A DNA stretch of 44,612 bases from an uncultured Clostridia bacterium. GTDB lineage: Bacteria > Bacillota > Clostridia > TANB77 > CAG-508. The stretch is from the NCBI GenBank assembly GCA_934153805.1, contig CAKPFO010000008.1, forward strand, positions 1 to 44,612. Reading direction: 5' to 3'. Positions 10,070 through 18,877 of the stretch are shown piece after piece (position 1 is the stretch's first letter; each line of letters begins with the position of its first letter). The notes under the pieces were generated by a model. That model searched no databases and was not told the DNA's origin. It was given only the letters and a program-made list of their open reading frames with translations. The translations under genes and the position numbers were made by a program.

Positions 10070-10129
10070 AACTAAAATGTCTCGCCATTAATAAGTGTAT
10101 CAAACTATTAAGGACGGGGCATTTTAGTT
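10070..10129. repeat. Palindrome in the spoIIP upstream region
   Basis: 14-bp arms 10070-10083 and 10116-10129 (two G-U wobbles) around a 32-base loop. The right arm contains GGACGGGGC, similar to the GGGAC boxes of the REP-like repeats elsewhere in the window. With the stem at 10146-10183 it fills most of the 290-bp gap between 9952 and 10243; no coding signal is seen there. Confidence 0.5.
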
Positions 10130-10145
10130 TATTGTCATATAAATG

Positions 10146-10183
10146 TAGTACAAACATATAATATATATAATAGGTTTGTACTA
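10146..10183. repeat. Perfect 10-bp palindrome upstream of spoIIP
   Basis: Arms TAGTACAAAC (10146-10155) and GTTTGTACTA (10174-10183) flank an 18-base loop made only of A, T and one G. It could act as a terminator-like stem or protein site just upstream of spoIIP; nothing decides between these. Confidence 0.45.
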
Positions 10184-10242
10184 AAGAAACACAGTAGGAA
10201 GTGCTAAAGAACTTTTAGTTAGTATTATAGTGGAGGAAATAT

Positions 10243-11373
10243 ATGATTAATTTAGCTGTAGTAAACTTGAAAGATATAGTCAAATACACATTAAAAATAT
10301 GCGTGGTACTATCCATATTATGGATAATGTATCAATTTTTTTCTAGTAATATGCTAAATAATACTACTATAGTAGCAAGTTTTGATAAAGCAACTTTAAT
10401 AGAATGTATAGATGAAATGATACCGGGAATAAGGCAATTAAACAACAAAGAAATTTACACACTAGAAGAAACAAATGTAGAAAAAGTAAATCCGTTAAAG
10501 CTTATGTTAGGAATGCAAATAGAAATGTTGGATAATTTACAAATAAAAGAACAACAAGAAATTACACAAAATACTGCAAATGAGCAAACAACAGAAAATG
10601 TAGTAGAGCAAGCACAAACAGGCTTACAAACTCAAGTGGTAGAGAATAATGTGCCTAATAAATATACTAATGAATATAACGGAGTAAAAATAAAAAATGA
10701 AACTAAATATGAACTTACAGAAGAAATGCTAAAGCCAGATATAGAGGTAAATAGCAAGAATATAATGATTTTTCACACACATACATGTGAAAGTTATACA
10801 CAAAGTGAAAAATATACATATGAGCAAACAGGAACCTATAGAACAACAGATATAAATTATAATGTTGTAAGGGTAGGAACAGAATTAGAAAATCAATTGT
10901 TAAGTTATGGATATAATGTAGTTCACGATAAAACCTATCATGACTATCCAGCATATAGTGGCTCGTACGGAAGGTCGCTTACTACTGTAAAAAATCTTCT
11001 TAACATGAATCCAAATACAGATGTAGTTATAGATGTTCATAGAGATGCAATAGGAGATTATTCATACGCTCCTACAGTCAAGATAGGAGAAGAATATGCT
11101 GCACAGCTTATGTTTGTAATAGGAACAGATGGAAGTGGATTAGAACATCAAAACTGGAATCAAAATTTAAAGTTTGCAGTAAAAGTTCAAGAAAAAGCAA
11201 ACGAGATGTACCCGGGATTATTTAAGTCAATAATTTTGAGGAATAGCAGATACAATCAGCATTTGACTAAAGCAGCAAGCATAATAGAGGTAGGTGCAAC
11301 TGGTAATACAATGGACCAATGCCTAGTAAGTATGAAATATTTAGCTAAAGTAATTAGCGAGGTCGTAAAATGA
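10243..11373 (+). CDS. spoIIP: Stage II sporulation protein P (SpoIIP)
   Basis: SpoIIP is the membrane-bound amidase/endopeptidase that, with SpoIID and SpoIIM, thins septal peptidoglycan and drives forespore engulfment. The 376 residues start with a short cytoplasmic end and one TM helix (about 12-33), followed by a variable Gln/Glu-rich linker. The catalytic domain begins at FHTHTCESY (about residue 176), whose His and Glu are the expected metal/catalytic residues; it continues with VVRVGTELENQL, YPAYSGSYGRSL, VIDVHRDAIGD and AASIIEVGATGNT. RBS GGAGG lies upstream of the ATG. Its presence shows that the organism is, or recently was, a spore former. It is monocistronic here, with no gpr beside it. 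Confidence 0.93.
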   Translation: MINLAVVNLKDIVKYTLKICVVLSILWIMYQFFSSNMLNNTTIVASFDKATLIECIDEMIPGIRQLNNKEIYTLEETNVEKVNPLKLMLGMQIEMLDNLQIKEQQEITQNTANEQTTENVVEQAQTGLQTQVVENNVPNKYTNEYNGVKIKNETKYELTEEMLKPDIEVNSKNIMIFHTHTCESYTQSEKYTYEQTGTYRTTDINYNVVRVGTELENQLLSYGYNVVHDKTYHDYPAYSGSYGRSLTTVKNLLNMNPNTDVVIDVHRDAIGDYSYAPTVKIGEEYAAQLMFVIGTDGSGLEHQNWNQNLKFAVKVQEKANEMYPGLFKSIILRNSRYNQHLTKAASIIEVGATGNTMDQCLVSMKYLAKVISEVVK

Positions 11374-11528
11374 ATTGCAACAATTAATAACAAAAAAATG
11401 TAGAAATTTGTAGAAAAATGTTGAAATAAGAAAAATGTTGTGATACCATCATTTCATATTAAATAGATACTCCTGTTTTAGCAAAATAAAAATGCAACGT
11501 GTAAAAAATATTTGAGGAGGCGGTAAAT

Positions 11529-11882
11529 ATGGTAAGCATTGGTATTGAAGAAATTTTTGCATATGCTTTTATTGCATATTTTACAAGAACAAATTGCAGA
11601 AGAATAGATATTACAAAAATAAAACAATATGCAGAAAAAGTGGCAGATTCTTTAAGAGAAAGTGGAATAACTACAACTCTGTTATACTCAGATGTACGAG
11701 TAAAGGAATATTTTGCTATGTACTCAAGATGGTATTACCTTGAAAAAAACGAAGAGGTGCAATATGTCGTATTAAATGACGATATAGGAATTGAAGTTCT
11801 AAACGAAAGATATTCTCAGTATCCAATTAAGAACGTTGACGAAACATTTAGAAGAGAAGAAAATGTACGTGAATTGTTTTAA
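11529..11882 (+). CDS. Small conserved-looking protein of unknown function
   Basis: 117 residues with a very strong GAGGAGG site seven bases before ATG. No domain is recognised. The N-terminal third is hydrophobic/aromatic (IEEIFAYAFIAYFTR), the middle is mixed alpha/beta, and the protein ends with charged FRREENVRELF. No signal peptide is apparent, so it is probably cytoplasmic. It sits alone between spoIIP and clpB and is closed by its own terminator at 11890. The ribosome binding site and codon use like its neighbours argue that it is a real gene. A sporulation-linked role is possible from the neighbour spoIIP but unproven. Confidence 0.65.
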   Translation: MVSIGIEEIFAYAFIAYFTRTNCRRIDITKIKQYAEKVADSLRESGITTTLLYSDVRVKEYFAMYSRWYYLEKNEEVQYVVLNDDIGIEVLNERYSQYPIKNVDETFRREENVRELF

Positions 11883-11889
11883 ACCAAAA

Positions 11890-11918
11890 AAAGGGGCTTA
11901 AGTAAAGCCTCTTTAAAA
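11890..11918 (+). terminator. Terminator after the 117-residue gene
   Basis: Arms 11890-11899 and 11905-11914 (10 bp, one G-U), containing GGGGCTT/AAGCCTC, then A/T-rich sequence with a TTTT run a few bases on. It separates the small gene from the clpB promoter. Confidence 0.65.
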
Positions 11919-11929
11919 TTTTAAAAAAA

Positions 11930-11971
11930 TTAGCACTCTCCTATTGACACTGCTAAAAAATGTGTTATAAT
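11930..11971 (+). promoter_or_regulatory. CIRCE-like operator overlapping the clpB promoter
   Basis: TTAGCACTC at 11930-11938, nine spacer bases, then CACTGCTAA at 11948-11956. The first half matches the HrcA-binding CIRCE half-site exactly; the second matches 7 of 9 positions of GAGTGCTAA. A -35 TTGACA (11944-11949) lies inside the operator, with -10 TATAAT at 11966-11971 (16-bp spacing). HrcA binding here would block RNA polymerase, so heat-shock control of clpB by HrcA is inferred. Confidence 0.8.
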
Positions 11972-12018
11972 TATAATTGTGAATAAGAAAAAAGCACAAA
12001 AAAATTTGTTATACAGTA

Positions 12019-12049
12019 AAAAGCACATTCTTACGAGGACTGTGCTTTT
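12019..12049 (+). promoter_or_regulatory. Hairpin in the clpB 5' untranslated region
   Basis: Perfect 9-bp arms AAAAGCACA (12019-12027) and TGTGCTTTT (12041-12049), 12 bases before the AAGGAGGG site. A second copy of the left arm core (AAAAAGCACAAA) lies near 11989, so an alternative fold is possible. Its role is unknown; it is too weak in GC to be a strong terminator. Confidence 0.45.
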
Positions 12050-12075
12050 AACATATTTGTAAGGAGGGATATATT

Positions 12076-14670
12076 ATGAATATTGAAAAATTTACACAAA
12101 AATCAATTGAGGCAATACAAAATGCACAAAATATAGCGGTGGAAAATCAAAACGCTCAAGTAGAAGAACAGCACATATTTTTAGCATTACTAGAACAAGA
12201 AGATAGCTTAATAAAAGAACTTTTTAAGAAAATAGGTGCACAAGAAAATTTGATAAATGATGTTAGACATGATGTGGAAAAATTGCCAAGAATAACAGGA
12301 GGAGCAAGACCTAGTGGAGGAATGTATGTATCACAAGATGTAGATATAGTTCTTGCCGACGCAGAAAAAATTGCTCAAAATATGAAAGATGAATATGTCT
12401 CTGTTGAACATATAATGCTTTCTATATTTGACCATGCAAATCCAGAAATTAAAGAAATTTTTAAAAGATATAGAATAACAAAGAGTGAATTTTTAAAAGC
12501 TCTATTAAGTGTTAGAGGCAATACAAGAGTAACGACTGATAATCCAGAAGCAACATATGATGCTTTAAAGAAATATGGACAAGATTTAGTAGAAATGGCA
12601 AGAAAACAAAAACTAGACCCTGTAATAGGAAGGGACAATGAAATAAGAAATGTTATTAGAATTTTATCAAGAAAGACAAAAAATAATCCATGTTTAATTG
12701 GTGAACCAGGAGTTGGTAAAACAGCAATTGCAGAAGGATTAGCTTTAAGAATAGTAAGAGGAGACGTACCAGAAGGATTAAAAGAATGTACTATATTCTC
12801 ACTTGATATGGGAGCTTTAGTTGCTGGTGCAAAATATAGGGGAGAATTTGAGGAAAGACTAAAAGCAGTTTTACAAGAGGTAAAGAAAAGCGAAGGAAAA
12901 ATAATACTATTTATAGATGAAATTCATACAATAGTTGGAGCAGGAAAAACAGATGGTGCAATGGATGCAGGAAACTTACTAAAACCAATGCTAGCAAGAG
13001 GAGAATTACATTGTATAGGTGCAACAACATTAAATGAATATCGTCAATATATAGAAAAAGACCAAGCTTTGGAAAGACGTTTCCAACCTGTAATGGTAGA
13101 TGAACCAACAGTAGAAGACACTATTACAATTTTAAGAGGATTAAAAGAAAGATACGAAGTGTATCATGGTGTAAAAATAGCAGATAATGCATTAATTGCT
13201 GCAGCTACCTTGTCACATAGATATATATCAGACAGATTTTTGCCAGACAAAGCTATAGATTTGGTTGATGAAGCATGTGCAATGATTAAAACTGAAATGG
13301 AATCAATGCCAACAGAACTTGATGAGGTATCTAGAAAAATTATGCAATTAGAAATAGAAGAGACAGCATTGTCAAAAGAAAAAGACGAGATATCAAAACA
13401 AAGATTAGCAGACATTCAAAAGGAAAAGGCAGAGTTAAAGACGAAATTTGATGGAATGAAAGCAAAATGGGACAATGAAAAACAAGCAATTGGAAAAGTA
13501 CAAAAATTGCGTGAAGAAATAGAAAGCGTAAATAGCCAAATTGAGCAAGCAGAAAGAAATTATGAATTGAACAAGGCAGCAGAACTTAAATATGGAAAAT
13601 TACCAGAGTTACAAAGCAAGCTACAAAAAGAGGAAGAAATATCAGAGAAGAGCAAAGAAGATGGATTACTTAGAAATAAAGTAACAGAAGAAGAAATTGC
13701 AAAAATAATATCTAGATGGACAGGAATTCCAGTAGCAAAACTAATGGAAGGAGAAAGAACAAAAATATTACACTTAGATGAAATATTGCATAAAAGAGTA
13801 ATAGGACAAGATGAAGCAGTTCAAAAGGTTTCAGAAGCAATAATGCGTTCAAGAGCAGGAATAAGCGACCCTCGTAGACCAATTGGTTCATTCTTATTTT
13901 TAGGACCTACTGGTGTAGGAAAAACAGAACTTGCAAAATCTTTAGCAGAATGTCTATTTGATGATGAACACAACATAGTAAGAATAGACATGACAGAATA
14001 TATGGAAAAATATTCTGTCTCTAGATTAATAGGAGCTCCTCCAGGATATGTTGGATACGAAGAAGGTGGACAATTGACAGAGGCAGTTAGAAGAAAACCA
14101 TATTCTGTAGTTCTATTTGATGAAATAGAAAAAGCACATCCTGATGTATTCAATATATTGTTACAAGTATTAGATGATGGACGTATTACAGATTCTCAAG
14201 GTAGAACAGTAGATTTTAAAAATACAATTATAATATTAACTTCAAATCTAGGTTCAGAATATATTTTGGAAGGAATACGTTCAAACGGAGAAATTTCTGA
14301 AGAAGCTAAAGAAAAGGTAAGTGCTTTGTTAAAACAAAGCTTCAGACCAGAATTTTTAAACCGTTTAGACGAAATTGTATTTTACAAGCCGTTACAAAAA
14401 ACAGAAATCTCTAAAATCTTAGAATTATTAATAGTAGACTTGGAAAGAAGATTGGAAGATAAACATATAAAACTAGAATTAACACAAGAAGCCAAGGATT
14501 ATTTGATAGATAATGGATATGATGAAACATATGGAGCTAGACCATTAAAGAGATTTGTACAAAAGAAATTGGAAACATTAATAGCAAAGAAAATACTAGA
14601 GCAAGAAATATTGCCAAATACAACGATAAAAATTGATTGCAAAGATAATGAGTTGTATTTGAAAAAATAA
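12076..14670 (+). CDS. clpB: ATP-dependent chaperone ClpB (disaggregase)
   Basis: Hexameric AAA+ disaggregase that works with DnaK to pull proteins out of aggregates. 864 residues, the standard ClpB length. An N-terminal Clp_N double repeat precedes AAA-1, with Walker A GEPGVGKT (about 209-216) and Walker B IILFIDEIHT. The long charged coiled-coil middle domain (about 400-530) distinguishes ClpB from ClpC/ClpA. AAA-2 has GPTGVGKTEL (about 610-619) and Walker B VVLFDEIEKA. The tripeptide loop for ClpP binding found in ClpA/X/C is not evident. The RBS AAGGAGGG is strong. Transcription probably starts from the CIRCE-controlled promoter at 11944-11971. The long palindrome at 14710 would terminate it. 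Confidence 0.97.
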   Translation: MNIEKFTQKSIEAIQNAQNIAVENQNAQVEEQHIFLALLEQEDSLIKELFKKIGAQENLINDVRHDVEKLPRITGGARPSGGMYVSQDVDIVLADAEKIAQNMKDEYVSVEHIMLSIFDHANPEIKEIFKRYRITKSEFLKALLSVRGNTRVTTDNPEATYDALKKYGQDLVEMARKQKLDPVIGRDNEIRNVIRILSRKTKNNPCLIGEPGVGKTAIAEGLALRIVRGDVPEGLKECTIFSLDMGALVAGAKYRGEFEERLKAVLQEVKKSEGKIILFIDEIHTIVGAGKTDGAMDAGNLLKPMLARGELHCIGATTLNEYRQYIEKDQALERRFQPVMVDEPTVEDTITILRGLKERYEVYHGVKIADNALIAAATLSHRYISDRFLPDKAIDLVDEACAMIKTEMESMPTELDEVSRKIMQLEIEETALSKEKDEISKQRLADIQKEKAELKTKFDGMKAKWDNEKQAIGKVQKLREEIESVNSQIEQAERNYELNKAAELKYGKLPELQSKLQKEEEISEKSKEDGLLRNKVTEEEIAKIISRWTGIPVAKLMEGERTKILHLDEILHKRVIGQDEAVQKVSEAIMRSRAGISDPRRPIGSFLFLGPTGVGKTELAKSLAECLFDDEHNIVRIDMTEYMEKYSVSRLIGAPPGYVGYEEGGQLTEAVRRKPYSVVLFDEIEKAHPDVFNILLQVLDDGRITDSQGRTVDFKNTIIILTSNLGSEYILEGIRSNGEISEEAKEKVSALLKQSFRPEFLNRLDEIVFYKPLQKTEISKILELLIVDLERRLEDKHIKLELTQEAKDYLIDNGYDETYGARPLKRFVQKKLETLIAKKILEQEILPNTTIKIDCKDNELYLKK

Positions 14671-14709
14671 ACTAGTAACATCAAAATAGTTCTAGTTAAT
14701 AATTAGTTT

Positions 14710-14916
14710 GCCTGCAATGTGGGTTATAATATATTTTTTTATTTCCTAGTTCGAGCTAAATTATTTAGCAATTCTAAAATAAAATTTACGGAACCCTTTC
14801 ATTTTCTGTCGAAAATGAACTTTCCCCGTAATATTTTATTTAAGAATTGCTACAATAATTTCCTCTCAAGGCGTCGATTAAAAAATATATTATAACCCAC
14901 ATTGCAGGCTTTTTTA
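14710..14916. repeat. Family C long nested palindrome (about 200 bp), also the clpB terminator
   Basis: Outer arms of 30 perfect base pairs (14710-14739 and 14880-14909) are followed by TTTTTT, so the plus-strand transcript would terminate here. Inside are an asymmetric internal loop, a second stem of about 32 pairs with a few mismatches (14758-14791 with 14826-14861), and a perfect 9-bp hairpin (14798-14806 with 14811-14819) capped by TGTC. No coding potential is seen. Only one copy exists in the window. Together with the promoter at 15001 it accounts for the 400-bp gap. Confidence 0.75.
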
Positions 14917-15000
14917 TATTATAGAAAAATTCGATATTCAGACATTTTATTTTACAAATATTACTGAAATATTACATTTTTATTAGTTTTGCCAAATTTA

Positions 15001-15029
15001 TTGACTACATTTTTTCGTAATGATATAAT
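15001..15029 (+). promoter_or_regulatory. Vegetative promoter for the glucosaminidase operon
   Basis: -35 TTGACT (15001-15006), 17-bp spacer, -10 TATAAT (15024-15029). The transcript would begin near 15036, about 20 bases before the AAGGAGG site of the next gene. Confidence 0.75.
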
Positions 15030-15071
15030 TTTCTTGTAGAAAGTTGTCAAAAAATAAAGGAGGAAACTAAA

Positions 15072-17267
15072 GTGAAAAATAGAGTAAAACTACTAGAAAC
15101 TAAGCTTGTATGTATAATAACTATTCTAACTTTGTTAACATATATATTAATAAATTTTGTAAACGAAAACGTAACATATGCAGCACAATATAGAGAAAAT
15201 TATGATGCAACAAAAATAGAAAAATATCCAGGATATAAAGAACTAATAGAAAGCATGAAAGCAGCACATCCAAACTGGAATTTTAAAATATTTTATACAG
15301 GATTAGACTGGAATCAAGTTATAAAAAACGAAACAACAGCATATCATGGTAGAAATCTAGTTTCAGCATCTAGACCAAGTTCATGGATATGTTCTATATG
15401 TGGAGACAAACATTATGACAATGGGTCATGGAGATGTGCTTCAGAAGCAGCCGTTTCATTTTTTATGGATCCACGTAATGGAATAAACGACTCATACATA
15501 TTTCAATTTGAAAACCTAGCATTTAATGGAGACATACAAAATGTTGAAGGAGTTCAAAAAATTATATCAAAAATTGGATATATGAAAGGGAATACAGTAA
15601 CATATACAAAGACTGATGGAACAACAGGAACAATAAATAAATCATATGCACAAATAATAATGGAAGCAGCACAAGGAGCAGGAATTAGTCCATATCATTT
15701 AGCAGCAAGAATAAAACAAGAACAAGGAGCAGGAAATACCCCTGGAAGTACAGCAACAGGTACATATAGTGGATATGTAGGATACTACAATTTCTTAAAT
15801 ATAAAAGCAACAGGTTCAGGTTCAGCAGCAGTTATTGCTAATGGATTAAATCATGCTAAATCAAGCGGATGGACAGATCCAGAAATTTCTATAAAAGAAG
15901 GAGCAAAAGTAATTGCTAGAAACTATATAAATGATGGACAAGATACTTTATACTTACAAAAATTTGACGTAGATAGCTCAGATGGAACATTATATTATTT
16001 CCAATATATGCAAAATGTTTCAGCTGCAAAAACAGAAGGAACAACAGTAAGAAGTACATATGAAGAATTAGGATTATTAAATAGTGCAATAGATTTTGTA
16101 ATACCAGTATATGAAAATATGCCAGAAACAGTATGTCAAGAACCAGTACAAGCTGGAATAATTACACAAAACATAAAAATAAAAGGTACAAATGTAAATG
16201 TAAGAAGTGGAGCAAGTACAACAGCATCAGTAATAGCAACTGTAAACACAGGAGATATATTACTAAGAATAGAAACAGCAACAACAACTAACGAAGGCTT
16301 ATATTGGGATAAAGTGGTTTTATCAGACGGAAGAAAAGGTTATATAGCACGTAGCTATATAGTAGAAATTCCAGATGTAACATCTTGCAATGAAACAGTA
16401 ATAACCAATACATCTGTAAACTTAAGAAATGGACCGGGGCTAGATGGTACAACCGTTATAACAATGTTGACAAAAGGACAAGTATTAACAAGAATTGAAT
16501 CTGGAAAATACAATTTAAACGGTTATATATGGGATAGAGTGAAATTACCAGACGGAAGACAAGGTTATATAGCGCAAAATTATATAGACTTAAATGGAAC
16601 AAATCCTTCTGCAGGAGAATTAGTAAAAGTAATTTGTAATTCTGGATTAAAAGTAAGAGAGCTTCCAGGAACAAGTCAAAAAGTACTAACATATGTAAGC
16701 AAAGGGGATATATTAACAAGAACACAAGCTGGTGCATCAGATGCCAATGGATATGTATGGGATAAAATAGTTACATCAGCTGGTATAGAAGGATACATTG
16801 CAAGAGGAGATGCAAACGAAACATATATAGAAAAAGTAGACAATGCAAACAATGGAGGAAATAACGGAGAAAATACTTCTCCAAATAACAACTTTAAATT
16901 GCAAGACTCTAATTTAATTTGTGAACCAGCAACAACTGTAGAATCTATAAAAGAAAAATATAGTGATACACAAATCATAGTAAAAAATGCAGAAGGAAAA
17001 GAAATTGCAACAGGAAATGTTGGAACAGGATATACAATAACAATAGCAGAAAAAACGTATACAATTATAAAACTTGGAGATGTTAATGGTGATGGAAAAG
17101 TAACAGCAGGAGATTATGTTATAATAAAAAATCACATTATGGGAACTGGTGTAATTGATGAAAAAAATAAAATGGGAGCAGATGCTAATTGTGATGGAAA
17201 TATAACAGCAGGAGATTATGTTATTATAAAGAATCACATTATGGGGACTGTTACAATAAGTATATAA
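15072..17267 (+). CDS. Secreted glucosaminidase-type peptidoglycan hydrolase with three SH3b domains, X-module and C-terminal dockerin
   Basis: 731 residues, starting at GTG with AAAGGAGG at good distance. The export signal (about 1-37) ends near TYAA. The catalytic region (about 45-345) resembles GH73/LytG-like N-acetylglucosaminidases: KSYAQIIMEAAQGAGIS, then HLAARIKQEQGAG with the candidate acid Glu217, and GYYNFLNIKATGS. A Cys-rich insert (WICSICGDKHYDNGSWRC, about 105-121) is unusual. Three SH3b repeats follow (about 375-440, 452-515 and 525-590), each with NVRSG/NLRNGPG-type cores for wall binding. After an Asn/Gly linker come an X-module (about 608-665) and a dockerin (668-731) whose two calcium loops read GDVNGDGKVTAGDY and ADANCDGNITAGDY. 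The dockerin should attach it to a cohesin partner. The next gene starts 13 bp later. Confidence 0.88.
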   Translation: MKNRVKLLETKLVCIITILTLLTYILINFVNENVTYAAQYRENYDATKIEKYPGYKELIESMKAAHPNWNFKIFYTGLDWNQVIKNETTAYHGRNLVSASRPSSWICSICGDKHYDNGSWRCASEAAVSFFMDPRNGINDSYIFQFENLAFNGDIQNVEGVQKIISKIGYMKGNTVTYTKTDGTTGTINKSYAQIIMEAAQGAGISPYHLAARIKQEQGAGNTPGSTATGTYSGYVGYYNFLNIKATGSGSAAVIANGLNHAKSSGWTDPEISIKEGAKVIARNYINDGQDTLYLQKFDVDSSDGTLYYFQYMQNVSAAKTEGTTVRSTYEELGLLNSAIDFVIPVYENMPETVCQEPVQAGIITQNIKIKGTNVNVRSGASTTASVIATVNTGDILLRIETATTTNEGLYWDKVVLSDGRKGYIARSYIVEIPDVTSCNETVITNTSVNLRNGPGLDGTTVITMLTKGQVLTRIESGKYNLNGYIWDRVKLPDGRQGYIAQNYIDLNGTNPSAGELVKVICNSGLKVRELPGTSQKVLTYVSKGDILTRTQAGASDANGYVWDKIVTSAGIEGYIARGDANETYIEKVDNANNGGNNGENTSPNNNFKLQDSNLICEPATTVESIKEKYSDTQIIVKNAEGKEIATGNVGTGYTITIAEKTYTIIKLGDVNGDGKVTAGDYVIIKNHIMGTGVIDEKNKMGADANCDGNITAGDYVIIKNHIMGTVTISI

Positions 17268-17280
17268 AGGAGAATAACAA

Positions 17281-18810
17281 ATGAAATCTAAAGTAAAAAG
17301 TATAAGTATAATACTAATTATGGTATTAATAGTAAGTGTAATATTTTTTAGCAATAAAGTAGAAGCTGCGTCTTATTCTGTAAGTGCTTCGAATTCAACA
17401 GTAACAGTTGGAGAAACATTTACGGTGACAATAAATGGAAAAGGATTAACTGGACGATATAGTATAGCGGGGAACTCTAATGTTTCTGTTAGTGAAACTA
17501 GCGTATGGATAGAAAATGAAACTAAAACAGTAACATGTACTACTAAAGCAGAAGGAACAGCAACTGTAACGGTTACACCTCAAACAGTAGCTGATAGCAC
17601 AACTGGAGAAGACCAAAGCCTATCAGCAAAAAGTGTAAGCGTTACCGTTAAAGCTAAAGAAACACCAAAGCCAGATGGCGGAAACACAGGTGGCAATAAC
17701 GGAAACAATAGTGGTAATACTGGAAATAATGGAGGCAGTACAACAGGAGGAAATACAACAGTTTCAGAACCAAAGTTTACATCAGTAAGTAAAACAGTAT
17801 ATACAACAGGAGAAATCAACTTACGTAGTAGCTGGTCTACAAGTAGTAGTGCAACAGTAGTAAGCAAAGGAACAGAATTACGTTTAACAGGAACATCGAC
17901 AGAAAAAGTAAATGGTTATGTATGGTACAGAGTAACATATGAAGGAAAAGTAAAATATGTTTCAAAAGACTTAATAACAGAGACAAAACCAGAAGAAAAA
18001 TCAAATAATGCAAATTTAAAATCAATAAGTATAGAAAATGCAGAATTAACACCAAACTTTGATGCAAATGTAACAGAGTATTCTGCAAAAATATCAGATT
18101 ATGAGGAAACAAAAATAAATATAACAGCAGTAGCAGAAGATGAAAAATCAACAGTAAAAGTAGAAGGCAATGAGAACATTGTGGTTGGAGAAAATGTAAT
18201 AACAATAACAGTAACAGCAGAAGATGGAACTACTAAGATATACACAATAACATTAGTAAACGAAAAAACTACAGTGTTAGGACTTTCAAACTTAATTATA
18301 AGAAATGCAGAACTTAAAAACTTTAGCACATCAATTTTTGAATATACAGTAGAATTTAAAGATTTAGACCAACTAGATATAGTAGCAACAGCAAATGAAG
18401 AAGGAGCAACAGTAGAAATTCTAGGAAACGAAAATTTAGCAGTTGGAGAAAATGTAATAACAATAATAGTAACATCAGCAGATGGAACAAGAACAGCAAC
18501 ATATCAAATAAAAGCAACTAAACTAGTAACAGAAGTTCAAGAGACACAAAAACAAATTAATGGAAAAAGCATATTAATAAGTGCTCTAATAGCATTTGTT
18601 GTATTAGTTGTAATCATAATATTAATAGTAAAATATGCAAAAAAAGACAATAATTCAACTATAGACTATATATATAATGATAATTTAAATAAAAAAGATG
18701 ACATAGAGATAGCTGACGAAATCACTCCAAAAAAAGAAGAAATAAAAGAAGACAATAACTATTATGAAGAAGAACCACGTAGACCAAGAAGAGGTAAACA
18801 TTCTAAATAA
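17281..18810 (+). CDS. Membrane-anchored surface protein: Ig-like head, SH3b, two cadherin-like domains, TM and acidic tail
   Basis: 509 residues with AAAGGAG upstream. Signal peptide 1-30; Ig-like head 31-125 (VGETFTVTINGKG, SIAGNSNVSVS); Gly/Asn linker 126-162; SH3b about 163-236 (INLRSSWSTSSSATV); two cadherin-like sandwiches, 243-327 and 332-415, each ending in VGENVITIxVTxxDGT; TM helix about 430-452; and a charged cytoplasmic tail of about 55 residues ending RRPRRGKHSK. The head matches that of the protein at 8993 over its whole length, and the order head-linker-cadherin-TM is the same. It immediately follows a dockerin-tagged hydrolase, as the 8993 protein does. Molecular function is unknown; a docking or wall-sensing role is inferred from this repeated pairing. 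Confidence 0.82.
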   Translation: MKSKVKSISIILIMVLIVSVIFFSNKVEAASYSVSASNSTVTVGETFTVTINGKGLTGRYSIAGNSNVSVSETSVWIENETKTVTCTTKAEGTATVTVTPQTVADSTTGEDQSLSAKSVSVTVKAKETPKPDGGNTGGNNGNNSGNTGNNGGSTTGGNTTVSEPKFTSVSKTVYTTGEINLRSSWSTSSSATVVSKGTELRLTGTSTEKVNGYVWYRVTYEGKVKYVSKDLITETKPEEKSNNANLKSISIENAELTPNFDANVTEYSAKISDYEETKINITAVAEDEKSTVKVEGNENIVVGENVITITVTAEDGTTKIYTITLVNEKTTVLGLSNLIIRNAELKNFSTSIFEYTVEFKDLDQLDIVATANEEGATVEILGNENLAVGENVITIIVTSADGTRTATYQIKATKLVTEVQETQKQINGKSILISALIAFVVLVVIIILIVKYAKKDNNSTIDYIYNDNLNKKDDIEIADEITPKKEEIKEDNNYYEEEPRRPRRGKHSK

Positions 18811-18821
18811 AGTTATAAAAC

Positions 18822-18849
18822 AAAAGTAGTACATTAAGAGACTACTTTT
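18822..18849 (+). terminator. Terminator-like hairpin after the 17281 surface protein
   Basis: Perfect 9-bp arms AAAAGTAGT (18822-18830) and ACTACTTTT (18841-18849), ending in T residues. It lies between the surface protein and the next ATG. Confidence 0.6.
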
Positions 18850-18877
18850 ATTAAATAATATAAAAGGGGTAAATAAA

